Below, one piece after another: positions 1-8,618 of a DNA stretch of 64,000 nt (position 1 is its first letter; each line of letters starts with the position of its first letter). The stretch is from Pseudophaeobacter sp. (GTDB taxonomy: Bacteria > Pseudomonadota > Alphaproteobacteria > Rhodobacterales > Rhodobacteraceae). The notes beneath the pieces were generated by a model. That model was not told the DNA's origin. It made no database searches and saw only the letters and a list, made by a program, of their open reading frames with translations. A program made the position numbers and the translations under genes. The DNA lies in contig JALUXC010000012.1 in assembly GCA_027019165.1 (NCBI GenBank), forward strand, positions 779,753 to 843,752, read 5' to 3'.

Positions 1-1
1 G

Positions 2-190
2 AAATTCGTCACCGAAGCAGGGTCCAAGGTCGTCGATCAGTGCCTGCAGTTGCACGGCGGTTATGGCTATCTGGCGGATTACGGCATCGAGAAGCTGGTG
101 CGTGACCTGCGGGTTCACCAGATCCTGGAAGGCACCAACGAGATCATGCGCGTGATCGTCGCCCGCCACATGCTGTCTGAAAACCGCTGA
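2..190 (+). CDS. Acyl-CoA dehydrogenase, C-terminal end only (cut by window edge)
   Basis: The last 62 codons of an acyl-CoA dehydrogenase enter from the left edge and stop at 188-190. The motifs LHGGYGYL and ILEGTNEIMR are typical of the C-terminal helical domain of this flavoprotein family, which oxidises acyl-CoA to enoyl-CoA. A 3-hydroxyisobutyryl-CoA hydrolase gene starts 8 bp downstream and mmsB follows it. The natural inference is therefore isobutyryl-CoA dehydrogenase of valine breakdown. The substrate cannot be read from this fragment. Confidence 0.9.
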   Translation, partial: KFVTEAGSKVVDQCLQLHGGYGYLADYGIEKLVRDLRVHQILEGTNEIMRVIVARHMLSENR

Positions 191-198
191 GGCCGGGG

Positions 199-1239
199 AT
201 GAGCGATATCGACATTCGCGTGACCGGCTGTGCTGGCCGGATCACCCTCACCCGCGAAAAGGCGCTGAATGCCCTGTCCTATGACATGTGCATGGCGATT
301 GATGCCGCGCTGAAAGACTGGGCCAAGGACGATGCCGTCAAACTGGTGGTGATCGACGCGGTCGGCGACAAGGCCTTCTGCGCAGGCGGTGACATTGCCG
401 AGCTCTACTCTACCGGCAAGGCAGGCGACTACGGCTATGGGCGCACCTTCTGGCGGGATGAATACCGGCTGAACGCGCGCATCTTCGGCTATCCCAAACC
501 GGTGGTCAGCTTCCTGCAGGGGTTCATCATGGGGGGCGGCGTTGGCATCGGCTGTCACGGCACCCACCGGGTTGTCTGCGAAAGCAGCCAGATCTCCATG
601 CCCGAGGTCGGCATCGGCCTTATCCCCGACGTGGGCGGAACGCTGATCCTTGCCCTCGCCCCCGGACGCCTTGGTGAATACCTCGGCCTGACCGCAGGTC
701 GGATGAAAGCGGCCGATGCGATCTACGCAGGCTTTGCCGACCTTTTCATCCCTCAGGAAAAATGGGCCGATCTGATCGCCGTGCTGGAGCAGGACGGCAA
801 CCCAGACATCCTGGCCAATGCCGCCGAAGACGCACCAGACGGTACGCTCGCAGCGCAGCAAAGCGACATCGACCGTCTGTTCTCGGGTGAGACTCTCAGT
901 GACATTCTGACCGATCTGAACACGGACCAGTCAGAGCTGGGGAAATCCGCCCACAAAGCTCTGATGCGCAATGCGCCGCTCTCCATGGCCTGCACGGTGG
1001 AAATGCTGCACCGGCTGCGCGGGCCAAGCCTCTCTATTCAGCGGGCGCTGGATCTGGAGTATCGTTTCACCTTCCGCTCGATGGAAAAGGGAGATTTCCT
1101 GGAAGGGATCCGCGCCCAGATCATTGACAAGGACCGCCAGCCCAAGTGGCAATATGCGGATCGTATCGTACCGGCCGTGGCCGTCAGCCAGATGCTGATG
1201 CCGCTGGGCGCCGACGCACTGACATTTGAGGAGGAGTAA
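199..1239 (+). CDS. 3-hydroxyisobutyryl-CoA hydrolase (enoyl-CoA hydratase/isomerase superfamily)
   Basis: The 346-residue protein has the crotonase fold signatures: AGGDI at 62-66 and a GGG oxyanion loop at 112-114. E136 and D144 sit in PEVGIGLIPD, the eight-residue spacing seen for the catalytic acids of 3-hydroxyisobutyryl-CoA hydrolases. The length also fits that subgroup better than ordinary enoyl-CoA hydratases (about 260 residues). It should release 3-hydroxyisobutyrate from its CoA ester in valine degradation. The gene lies between an acyl-CoA dehydrogenase and mmsB, which act before and after this step. Start ATG at 199 follows a GGCCGGGG stretch. Confidence 0.88.
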   Translation: MSDIDIRVTGCAGRITLTREKALNALSYDMCMAIDAALKDWAKDDAVKLVVIDAVGDKAFCAGGDIAELYSTGKAGDYGYGRTFWRDEYRLNARIFGYPKPVVSFLQGFIMGGGVGIGCHGTHRVVCESSQISMPEVGIGLIPDVGGTLILALAPGRLGEYLGLTAGRMKAADAIYAGFADLFIPQEKWADLIAVLEQDGNPDILANAAEDAPDGTLAAQQSDIDRLFSGETLSDILTDLNTDQSELGKSAHKALMRNAPLSMACTVEMLHRLRGPSLSIQRALDLEYRFTFRSMEKGDFLEGIRAQIIDKDRQPKWQYADRIVPAVAVSQMLMPLGADALTFEEE

Positions 1240-1243
1240 CCCC

Positions 1244-2116
1244 ATGAAGATCGGATTTATCGGCCTTGGCAACATGGGTGGCCCGATGGCCGCCAATCTG
1301 GCCGCCGCAGGTCATGATGTCACCGGCTTTGACATGGCAAAGGTCACTGTCGAGGGCGTCACGCTCGCAGCTTCGGGTGCCGAGGCCGCCAAAGACGCCG
1401 ACGTGGTGATCACCATGCTGCCCAACGGCCAGATCCTGCGCGCCGTCGCCGATGAGATCATCCCGGCGATGCAAGCGGGCGCAGCTTTCGTGGATTGCTC
1501 CACTGTGGACGTCGACTCGGCCCGCGCGGTGGCGGAAAAAGCCTCTGCCGCTGGCCTGTTGCCGGTGGATGCGCCGGTTTCGGGCGGCATCGGCGGCGCC
1601 GCTGGTGGCACGCTGACCTTTATGGCAGGTGGCTCAGCCGATGCGTTTGAGAAAGCAAAGCCTCTGTTCGACATCATGGGCCAGAAGGCGGTGCATTGCG
1701 GCGATGCGGGCGCGGGCCAAGCGGCCAAGATCTGCAACAACATGATCCTTGGCGTCACCATGATCGCCACCTGCGAAGCCTTTGCCCTGGCCGACAAACT
1801 GGGTCTGGACCGGCAGAAGATGTTCGACGTGGTCTCCACCTCCTCGGGCTATAGCTGGACGATGAACGCCTATTGCCCCGCCCCGGGCGTTGGCCCGCAA
1901 TCGCCCGCCGACAACGATTACAAGCCCGGTTTCGCGGCCGAGCTGATGCTGAAGGATCTGCGCCTGTCGCAGCAGGCCGCGGGCAGCGCAGATGCGGACA
2001 CGCCGATGGGCCAACTGGCCGAGGCGCTTTATGCGCATTTCGTTGAAAACGAAGGTGGCCTGGGTATGGATTTTTCGGCCATGCTCCCCCGTTTTGAAAA
2101 ACGCAGCCGCGATTGA
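1244..2116 (+). CDS. mmsB: 3-hydroxyisobutyrate dehydrogenase
   Basis: 290 residues beginning MKIGFIGLGNMGGPMA, a Rossmann NAD-binding GxGxxG at 7-12. The substrate motif is APVSGGIGGA near 110-119, and K162 and N166 sit in GQAAKICNNM as the catalytic pair of the beta-hydroxyacid dehydrogenase family. It oxidises 3-hydroxyisobutyrate to methylmalonate semialdehyde. The ATG at 1244 is chosen over an in-frame start further upstream because GAGGAGGAG ends just before it, overlapping the stop of the preceding hydrolase gene. This implies translational coupling in one valine-catabolism operon. Confidence 0.93.
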   Translation: MKIGFIGLGNMGGPMAANLAAAGHDVTGFDMAKVTVEGVTLAASGAEAAKDADVVITMLPNGQILRAVADEIIPAMQAGAAFVDCSTVDVDSARAVAEKASAAGLLPVDAPVSGGIGGAAGGTLTFMAGGSADAFEKAKPLFDIMGQKAVHCGDAGAGQAAKICNNMILGVTMIATCEAFALADKLGLDRQKMFDVVSTSSGYSWTMNAYCPAPGVGPQSPADNDYKPGFAAELMLKDLRLSQQAAGSADADTPMGQLAEALYAHFVENEGGLGMDFSAMLPRFEKRSRD

Positions 2117-2162
2117 AACCGCGAGGCAAGGGCCAAGGTCTGCCCTTGCCCCTCTCCGGCGC

Positions 2163-2879
2163 TTAGCCTTCGATCTGTACAGCGCCACCGAAAGCGCTTG
2201 AGATGTCGGTCTGTGCCGGATGACCCTGGACAGAAATATCGCCGCCGGCAAAGGCCTTTGCCGAGAGGCTTTGCGTCGCAGTGACATTGATATCCGCCCC
2301 CATCTTGGCCGCGACATGCACCTCGGCGCATTGGAGCCCATAGGCGTCTATGTCCGCCCCTTGCGAGCCTTTTACCTCAAGTCGCTGACACTGGCCTGTG
2401 ATCTCCAACTCGGAGCCAGTACTCACCTCCAGATGGATGGTTTTGGCCGAAATACCATCTGCCTGGACTTCGCTGCCCGTCGAGACGATCAGATCGAGCT
2501 CTGAGGCAACGGTGCCCGCAAGACGTGCCTGTGACCCTTCTTGCACCGACAGTCGCGACAATTCCGGCAGCTCGACTGTAACTTTCAACGGGCCATCCAG
2601 CATCCGCATCACTGGTGACAAGCGCCGTTTTCGCTCGATCTTCAGTCGATCTCGATACTGGCTGATTTTGACCGGTGACGTTCCAGCCAGTCCTTCGGAC
2701 TGAGCCACCACGCGATAGTCGGGCGCACCTGACACAATTTTTACGTCTATGCCTTCTGAAACGAGAATTCGGCTGAAGCCGCTGAATTCATAACTGGTTT
2801 CCTCGGCCAGCGCGACATGGGTGGACAAGGACAGGAACGCCGCCGTTCCAAGTACAGGTAAATAGAAAATCGTTTTCAT
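2163..2879 (-). CDS. Secreted DUF2807 (GIN-domain) auto-transporter-adhesin-like protein
   Basis: The 238-residue protein starts with a signal peptide (MKTIFYLPVLGTAAF..., probable cleavage after VALA near residue 24). A beta-solenoid-like body follows with repeated short strands such as LEVKGSQGADIDAYG, the pattern of the DUF2807 'head GIN' family of exported proteins with unknown function. The ATG at 2879 is chosen because the signal peptide begins there. The gene is monocistronic, with its 3' end about 45 bp past the oppositely oriented mmsB. A sharp palindrome lies 26 bp upstream of the start. Function is not known. Confidence 0.75.
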   Translation of the reverse strand: MKTIFYLPVLGTAAFLSLSTHVALAEETSYEFSGFSRILVSEGIDVKIVSGAPDYRVVAQSEGLAGTSPVKISQYRDRLKIERKRRLSPVMRMLDGPLKVTVELPELSRLSVQEGSQARLAGTVASELDLIVSTGSEVQADGISAKTIHLEVSTGSELEITGQCQRLEVKGSQGADIDAYGLQCAEVHVAAKMGADINVTATQSLSAKAFAGGDISVQGHPAQTDISSAFGGAVQIEG

Positions 2880-2904
2880 CGAAACCCCGCTTATGTTAAG
2901 GTGA

Positions 2905-2924
2905 TTTACATACATGTATGTTAA
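2905..2924. promoter_or_regulatory. Palindromic operator-like site upstream of the DUF2807 gene
   Basis: A perfect 14-bp palindrome, ACATACATGTATGT at 2908-2921, extends to 20 bp with one mismatch. It lies 26 bp upstream of the ATG at 2879, where a repressor could cover the promoter. No regulator gene is adjacent, so the binding protein is unknown. Confidence 0.5.
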
Positions 2925-3125
2925 CACCATTAACATTCAAGCCCCCGGGCGCATTTTCTGATCTGCTTTTCAGACGTTCAAAGGAGTGGACCAGGCCCAC
3001 CGAGAGTTGCCCTCCCGGCTCCTTCCGGGTTTGGGCGGCGCAAGTCTCTGTCGGTATTGACCCAGATCATATTCCAATATCAGCATGCCGGTAGGATCAC
3101 CACACAACACCAGAAAGGAACTGTC

Positions 3126-3314
3126 ATGTTTGCAAACAATGTCGGGGGTCTGGACAAGATCCTGCGGATCGTCATCGGAGCACTGCTGATAGTTGGCGCG
3201 CTTTTGGGTTATGGCTGGTGGATGTGGATCGGGGTGGTACCACTCCTGACCGGCCTGTTGGGCACTTGCCCGCTCTATTCAATCCTGGGCTTCAACACCT
3301 GCCCCAACAAATAG
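3126..3314 (+). CDS. Small membrane protein, YgaP-like transmembrane domain (DUF2892)
   Basis: 62 residues. The short N-terminus MFANNVGGLDKILRIVIGA leads into two hydrophobic segments (about 16-30 and 33-50) and ends with a Cys-containing tail (GTCPLYSILGFNTCP). This is the DUF2892 module found alone or attached to rhodanese domains as in YgaP. GAAAGGA lies 6 nt before the ATG at 3126. The two cysteines in the tail are usual for the family. It stands alone between oppositely oriented genes. Its role is not established. Confidence 0.8.
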   Translation: MFANNVGGLDKILRIVIGALLIVGALLGYGWWMWIGVVPLLTGLLGTCPLYSILGFNTCPNK

Positions 3315-3356
3315 CAGCTCTGCCAAAATCAAAAGGCAGCTCCTGCCTGCGCCCGT

Positions 3357-4226
3357 TCAGCCATGGGTGCACTCTAGGATCTGCGTTTTCTGAGCCTGCA
3401 CGATACGGCGCCCTTCAGTGATCGCATCCTCGCCTCGGTGAAACTCCAGAACCGAAAGGCGGGAAAGATCAGCATTTAACAGAACATGCGGCGGCTCCCC
3501 TGCGAGGCGGGAAAGCCGGATCTGTTCTGTCATTACATCGATAGCAGTTGAGACAACCTCCGAATAGCCCGGCGTGTCATCGCTATCCAAAGCCGGGCGC
3601 AGCGCCTTGGAAAGCCAGTCCGGCAACTCTCCCAACTGCTGCTCCAAGACGCTTTCTGTCTGGTTCCATATCTTTCCATGCAATTTTGCATTCGGGTTGA
3701 CAGCAATGACAACATCGGCCCCCATGGCACGGGCAATGGAAACCGGAACCGGATTGGTCAACCCGCCATCCAGCATCCAATGCCCCTCGACCCGGTAAGG
3801 GCTGATCACCCCCGGCAAAGCGACCGAAGCCCGCACCGCGTCTTTCAGACTTCCCTCACGCAGCCAGATCTCCCGCCCCGTTTCCATATCTGTGGCCACG
3901 GCTGCAAAGGGCAGATCCAAATCCTCGACCCGCTCCGGCAAATCCAAACCATCCAGCAAGGTCATGATTTCACTGCCGGCCACGATGCCGCCGCTCCCCG
4001 GGCGAACATCAATCAAGCCAAGCAGCCGTCTCGGTGTGAGGCCACGTACCCAGGTTTCCAGCGCCTCCAGCTTGCCGCCCGCATAGGCCGCTCCCACAAG
4101 GGCGCCCATGGAGCAGCCTGCGATGACCTCGGGTTTGACGCCAACCTTGTGCAGCTCATGGAGGACGCCGATATGGCACCAGCCCCGCGCGCCGCCTGAT
4201 CCGAGCGCCAGCCCGACCTTTGCCAT
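3357..4226 (-). CDS. Patatin-like phospholipase (RssA/YchK type)
   Basis: 289 residues. The glycine-rich oxyanion loop GSGGARGW is at 9-16. The nucleophile elbow GCSMG has Ser39 at its centre, and DGG with Asp152 completes the Ser-Asp dyad of bacterial patatin-like phospholipases. Length matches the short RssA-like class, with no signal peptide or membrane segment, so it is probably cytoplasmic. It begins 5 bp after the uvrA stop on the same strand and has no room for its own promoter, so it is very likely co-transcribed with uvrA. Confidence 0.88.
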   Translation of the reverse strand: MAKVGLALGSGGARGWCHIGVLHELHKVGVKPEVIAGCSMGALVGAAYAGGKLEALETWVRGLTPRRLLGLIDVRPGSGGIVAGSEIMTLLDGLDLPERVEDLDLPFAAVATDMETGREIWLREGSLKDAVRASVALPGVISPYRVEGHWMLDGGLTNPVPVSIARAMGADVVIAVNPNAKLHGKIWNQTESVLEQQLGELPDWLSKALRPALDSDDTPGYSEVVSTAIDVMTEQIRLSRLAGEPPHVLLNADLSRLSVLEFHRGEDAITEGRRIVQAQKTQILECTHG

Positions 4227-4231
4227 CCGCC

Positions 4232-7090
4232 CTACTCCGCCGCGACTTTCTGCGCCTCAAGCATTGGCTTGAGGTAGCGTCCGGTGTGGCTGCGGGGTTC
4301 CTTGGCCACATCCTCGGGCGTACCGGTCGCGACGATCTCTCCGCCGCCATCGCCGCCTTCGGGGCCAATGTCGATAATCCAGTCTGCGGTCTTGATGACA
4401 TCAAGGTTATGCTCGATCACCACCACCGAATTGCCTTGCTCCACCAACTCGTGCAGCACCTCAAGGAGCTTTTTCACATCCTCGAAATGCAGGCCGGTTG
4501 TAGGTTCATCCAGAATATAGAGCGTGCGGCCGGTGGAGCGTTTGGACAGCTCTTTCGACAGCTTCACCCGCTGCGCCTCACCGCCCGACAGGGTCGTGGC
4601 CTGCTGGCCCACCTTGATATAGCCAAGGCCAACCCGCATCAGCGCATCCATCTTGTCCCGGATCGAAGGCACGGCAGCAAAGAAACCCTGCGCCTCTTCG
4701 ACGGTCATATCCAGAACATCGGCGATGCTTTTGCCCTTGAAGGTCACCTCAAGCGTTTCGCGGTTGTAGCGTTTGCCTTTGCAGGTCTCGCATTCCACGT
4801 AGACGTCGGGCAAAAAGTGCATCTCGATCTTGATCACACCGTCACCCTGACAGGCCTCGCAGCGCCCACCCTTGACGTTGAAGGAGAACCGCCCCGGTTT
4901 ATAACCGCGCGTCTTGGCCTCTGGCAGACCTGCGAACCAGTCGCGGATCGGGGTAAAGGCGCCGGTATAGGTCGCCGGGTTTGACCGCGGGGTGCGCCCG
5001 ATGGGGCGCTGATCGATGTCAATCACCTTGTCCAGATGCTCCAGCCCCTTGATCGTCTCACAAGGCGCAGGGGTCTGGCGCGCACCATTGAGGCGCATCG
5101 AGGCGGTCTTGAACAGGGTCTCAATCGTAAGGGTCGATTTACCGCCCCCCGACACGCCGGTGACACAGACGAATTTGCCCAAGGGGAATTCGGCGGTCAC
5201 CTCTTTCAGGTTGTTGCCGGTTGCCTTGACCACTTTGATCTTTTTCTTGTTGCCCTTGCGCCGGGTGGCGGGGATTTCGATCTCGCGCGTGCCAGACAGG
5301 TATTGCCCCGTGATCGAGGCCGGATCGGCAGCAATGGCTTGCGGCGTGCCGTGGCTGACCACCTGCCCGCCATGCACCCCCGCGCCAGGGCCAATGTCAA
5401 AGACATAATCGGCCTGGCGGATCATATCCTCGTCATGCTCCACCACGATCACCGTATTGCCCTGATCGCGCAGGTTCTTGAGCGTGGTGATCAGCCGGTC
5501 GTTGTCGCGCTGGTGCAAGCCAATGGAGGGCTCATCCAGCACATAGAGAACCCCCGTCAGGCCCGAACCGATCTGGCTGGCCAGCCGGATCCGCTGGCTT
5601 TCACCGCCCGACAGCGTGCCGGAATTGCGGCTGAGAGTCAGGTATTCGAGACCCACATTGTTGAGGAAGCCCAGGCGCTCGCGGATTTCCTTGACGATGG
5701 CGCGGGCGATTTCCTGTTTCTGAACGCTCAGATGGTTCGGCACGTCCTCGATCCAGGCGAGCGCCTCGCGGATGGATTTCTCGACCACCTGCCCTGCGTG
5801 GATACCGGCGATCTTGACCGCCAGCGCCTCTTCCCGCAGGCGGTAGCCGCCACAGGCCCCGCAGGGGCGGTTGTTCTGGTAGCGTTCGAATTCTTCGCGG
5901 ATCCAGTTGCTGTCGGTCTCGCGATAGCGGCGCTCCATATTCGGGATCACGCCCTCAAAGACGCGGGTGACATTGTAGACGCGCCCGCCCTCATCATAGC
6001 GAAAGGCGATTTCCTCGTCCCCCGAACCATAAAGGAAAACCTGTTTCACATGGGCAGGCAGATCCTTCCAGGGGGTGTTCTTGTCGAACTCATAGTGTTT
6101 GGCGATCGCCTCGATGGTCTGCAGGAAATAGGGCGATTTGCCCTTGCGCCAGGGGGCCAGCGCGCCGTCATAGACCTTGAGGCTCTGATCGGGCACCACG
6201 AGGCGCTCGTCAAAGAACAGCTCCATGCCCAGACCGTCACAGTCCGGGCAGGCCCCAAAGGGCGCGTTGAAGGAGAACAGGCGCGGCTCAATTTCGGGGA
6301 TGGTGAAGCCGCTGACAGGGCATGCAAAATTCTCGGAGAAGGTAATACGTTCGGGGTCGCCTTCGCGCGGGGCGGTTTCCAGGATCGCGATGCCATCGGC
6401 CAGATCAAGCGCGGTGCGCAGGGAGTCGGCCAGTCGGGTTTCCAGCCCTTCACGCACAACGATCCGGTCCACCACCACGTCGATGTCATGGCGGAACTTC
6501 TTGTCGAGCGTCGGCGGCTCGTCCAGCTCGTAGAACTCCCCATCCACCTTGACGCGTTGAAAGCCCTGTTTGCGCAGCTCAAGCATTTCCTTGCGGTATT
6601 CGCCCTTGCGGTCGCGCACGATGGGGGCCAGCAGGTAACCGCGCGTGCCCTCCTCCAGCGCCATGATGCGATCCACCATATCCTGCACCTGCTGTGCCTC
6701 GATTGGCAGTCCGGTGGCGGGGCTGTAGGGCGTTCCGGCGCGCGCAAAGAGCAGGCGCAGGTAGTCGTAGATTTCGGTCACGGTGCCGACGGTCGAGCGC
6801 GGGTTCTTTGACGTGGTTTTCTGCTCGATTGAGATCGCAGGAGACAGGCCGCTGATGTGATCCACATCCGGCTTTTCCATCATATCGAGGAACTGCCGCG
6901 CATAGGCGCTCAAAGATTCCACATAGCGGCGCTGCCCCTCGGCATAGATCGTATCAAAGGCGAGCGAGGATTTTCCCGAACCGGACAGACCGGTGATCAC
7001 CACCAGTTCATCGCGCGGAATATCCACGTCGATGCTTTTCAGGTTGTGTTCGCGCGCGCCGCGCACCTCAATGGATTTCAGCTCAGCCAT
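4232..7090 (-). CDS. uvrA: Excinuclease ABC subunit A
   Basis: 952 residues, the normal UvrA length. It has two ABC ATPase modules: Walker [10 protein letters not shown] at 34-42 and a second, GVSGGGKST, in the C-terminal half. Two LSGGE signatures and two zinc-binding Cys clusters are present, the second with CEAC and CETC pairs. UvrA scans DNA for bulky lesions and loads UvrB in nucleotide excision repair. The ATG at 7090 gives [17 protein letters not shown], the family N-terminus. Longer in-frame readings upstream run into the neighbouring gene and are not used. An SOS box lies 90 bp upstream. Confidence 0.98.
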   Translation of the reverse strand: MAELKSIEVRGAREHNLKSIDVDIPRDELVVITGLSGSGKSSLAFDTIYAEGQRRYVESLSAYARQFLDMMEKPDVDHISGLSPAISIEQKTTSKNPRSTVGTVTEIYDYLRLLFARAGTPYSPATGLPIEAQQVQDMVDRIMALEEGTRGYLLAPIVRDRKGEYRKEMLELRKQGFQRVKVDGEFYELDEPPTLDKKFRHDIDVVVDRIVVREGLETRLADSLRTALDLADGIAILETAPREGDPERITFSENFACPVSGFTIPEIEPRLFSFNAPFGACPDCDGLGMELFFDERLVVPDQSLKVYDGALAPWRKGKSPYFLQTIEAIAKHYEFDKNTPWKDLPAHVKQVFLYGSGDEEIAFRYDEGGRVYNVTRVFEGVIPNMERRYRETDSNWIREEFERYQNNRPCGACGGYRLREEALAVKIAGIHAGQVVEKSIREALAWIEDVPNHLSVQKQEIARAIVKEIRERLGFLNNVGLEYLTLSRNSGTLSGGESQRIRLASQIGSGLTGVLYVLDEPSIGLHQRDNDRLITTLKNLRDQGNTVIVVEHDEDMIRQADYVFDIGPGAGVHGGQVVSHGTPQAIAADPASITGQYLSGTREIEIPATRRKGNKKKIKVVKATGNNLKEVTAEFPLGKFVCVTGVSGGGKSTLTIETLFKTASMRLNGARQTPAPCETIKGLEHLDKVIDIDQRPIGRTPRSNPATYTGAFTPIRDWFAGLPEAKTRGYKPGRFSFNVKGGRCEACQGDGVIKIEMHFLPDVYVECETCKGKRYNRETLEVTFKGKSIADVLDMTVEEAQGFFAAVPSIRDKMDALMRVGLGYIKVGQQATTLSGGEAQRVKLSKELSKRSTGRTLYILDEPTTGLHFEDVKKLLEVLHELVEQGNSVVVIEHNLDVIKTADWIIDIGPEGGDGGGEIVATGTPEDVAKEPRSHTGRYLKPMLEAQKVAAE

Positions 7091-7179
7091 AAAAGCCCCC
7101 AATACCCGCACCCGGTCTGGACACCGGCGCTTGCCCCTAGAGATAGGCAAAGCGCGCCGAGTCTCCAACCCAAAATGAA

Positions 7180-7194
7180 GAACGTTCAGCGAAC
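7180..7194 (-). promoter_or_regulatory. LexA (SOS) box for uvrA
   Basis: On the plus strand the sequence is GAAC-GTTCAGC-GAAC. On the uvrA strand it reads GTTC-GCTGAAC-GTTC, an exact match to the alphaproteobacterial LexA operator GTTC-N7-GTTC known from Rhodobacter. It sits 90 bp before the uvrA ATG and overlaps the last codons and stop of the MFS gene upstream. Confidence 0.85.
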
Positions 7195-8367
7195 ATTTTC
7201 TTTTCTGCGGCGCATTGCCAACAGAGCATGCGCCGCAAAGCCACTGAGAAAGAGAACTGCCGCAATCAGCAGCATGGCACTGTATCCGCCCTGCGCCAGT
7301 GTCCAGACCATCAGGGGCGTTCCAATCGTGTTGCCAAGGTTGCCCGCCATGGCCATGGCTCCGTTGGAATTGGCCTGATCCGCAGCCCGCGTGTTGAGCT
7401 GGGCCACCGAAGCAAAGCTTGGCCCCTGTATCAGCCCCATGGAGCCCGCAAGCGCAAGGCACCCAAAGGGCGCGCCCGGATCCAACCAAAGCCAGACCAG
7501 CGATAGCGCGCTTAAGACAAACCCGGCCTGCACCAGCGTTACGGCCGTCACCCGCCGCAGCAACACAACGCCAAGGGACATCGACACCGCAATGCTGGTC
7601 AAAGGCATCGCCCCCATAATGAAGGACCGCCAAGCCGGATCCAGATAAGGAGGCAAGACCGTGAGGATGGCAACGAAACAGATGGTGTAGAACAGCCAGC
7701 CCGCAGCCGGAGCCGCAAGCCAAGGCGAACGGAAAATCTCAAGGTGAAGACGCGGCAGTGCCGACAGGCTTGGCAGCGGCTGACGATCCGGGACCGGCAC
7801 ATCCCGCAAGGCGCGTGCCAGCACCAGCGCCAGCAGCGCCATGATTGCGCCATGGGCGCCAAACAACGCTTGAACGCCCCAGGCATGGGCCAGCGGCAGG
7901 CCCGCCCAGGTCAAAAGCGCAAAGGCAACGGCAAAAAACGTACTCCAAAGGGTCAGCGCAGCGCCGCGATGCCGAGGCGAACTGATCTGCGCAATCAGTG
8001 TCGGCGCCGCAACAACCAGCCCCAGATGCGACAGCCCTTCGATCACGCGCGTCGCCAGAAAGCCCCAGAAAGGAAGGTCAAGACCCTGCAGGGCAGACAT
8101 GGCAGCACCGCTCAGCAGGGCTGCCACCAAGGTCCGGCGAAACCCGAAGGCCGACACCACCATGCCCGCAATGATCCCCAGAAGGATGCCCAGAAACCCA
8201 ACCAAGGACACGGTAAAGCCAATAGCGCTTCCAACACCCGGAAACAGCTCGGCCATTTGTTCGAAAACTACGCTCACCTTGCCGTATTGCGCGGCGGCGC
8301 CAAGGCCCGCGCACCAGATCAGGAGGACAACGCCCCAACGTGTCCGTTCGGCAGGTGCTACTGTCAT
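7186..8367 (-). CDS. Major facilitator superfamily transporter
   Basis: 393 residues with about twelve hydrophobic segments in two halves. The N-terminus is [23 protein letters not shown]. The loop after the second and third helices carries [14 protein letters not shown], like the family's GxxxDRxGRR motif but without the aspartate. The protein resembles bacterial drug/metabolite exporters of the CynX/NarK-like type, but the substrate cannot be inferred. Start ATG at 8367 is preferred over an upstream extension with poor composition. It lies upstream of uvrA on the same strand, and its 3' end carries the uvrA SOS box. It is divergent from the VWA gene. Confidence 0.85.
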   Translation of the reverse strand: MTVAPAERTRWGVVLLIWCAGLGAAAQYGKVSVVFEQMAELFPGVGSAIGFTVSLVGFLGILLGIIAGMVVSAFGFRRTLVAALLSGAAMSALQGLDLPFWGFLATRVIEGLSHLGLVVAAPTLIAQISSPRHRGAALTLWSTFFAVAFALLTWAGLPLAHAWGVQALFGAHGAIMALLALVLARALRDVPVPDRQPLPSLSALPRLHLEIFRSPWLAAPAAGWLFYTICFVAILTVLPPYLDPAWRSFIMGAMPLTSIAVSMSLGVVLLRRVTAVTLVQAGFVLSALSLVWLWLDPGAPFGCLALAGSMGLIQGPSFASVAQLNTRAADQANSNGAMAMAGNLGNTIGTPLMVWTLAQGGYSAMLLIAAVLFLSGFAAHALLAMRRRKENVR

Positions 8368-8618
8368 GGCGGGTCTCTGAAAAGCAAATCGGTCAGATAT
8401 CCCTCCTACGCCCAAGCGTGGCGGACAACAAGCCACCCTGCTTCACAGGCCTATCGCTTGAAACGCACAGATCACATCCAAAAACCGTCTTTGCGCCAGT
8501 TGGACGAGGCTGCGCCAATCCGCGGAGAATTCCCCTTCTCTGGAAAACGGCCCGGCATATTGTCGGAAAAGCATCTGATTTTGACCATTTTGTTTCTATC
8601 ACATCATCGGAGACCCCC

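Noticed and set aside
5036..6811. A 591-codon open frame antisense to uvrA
   Set aside because: It is fully inside a well-conserved gene, has no ribosome site or domain, and follows from the strong third-position GC bias of uvrA.
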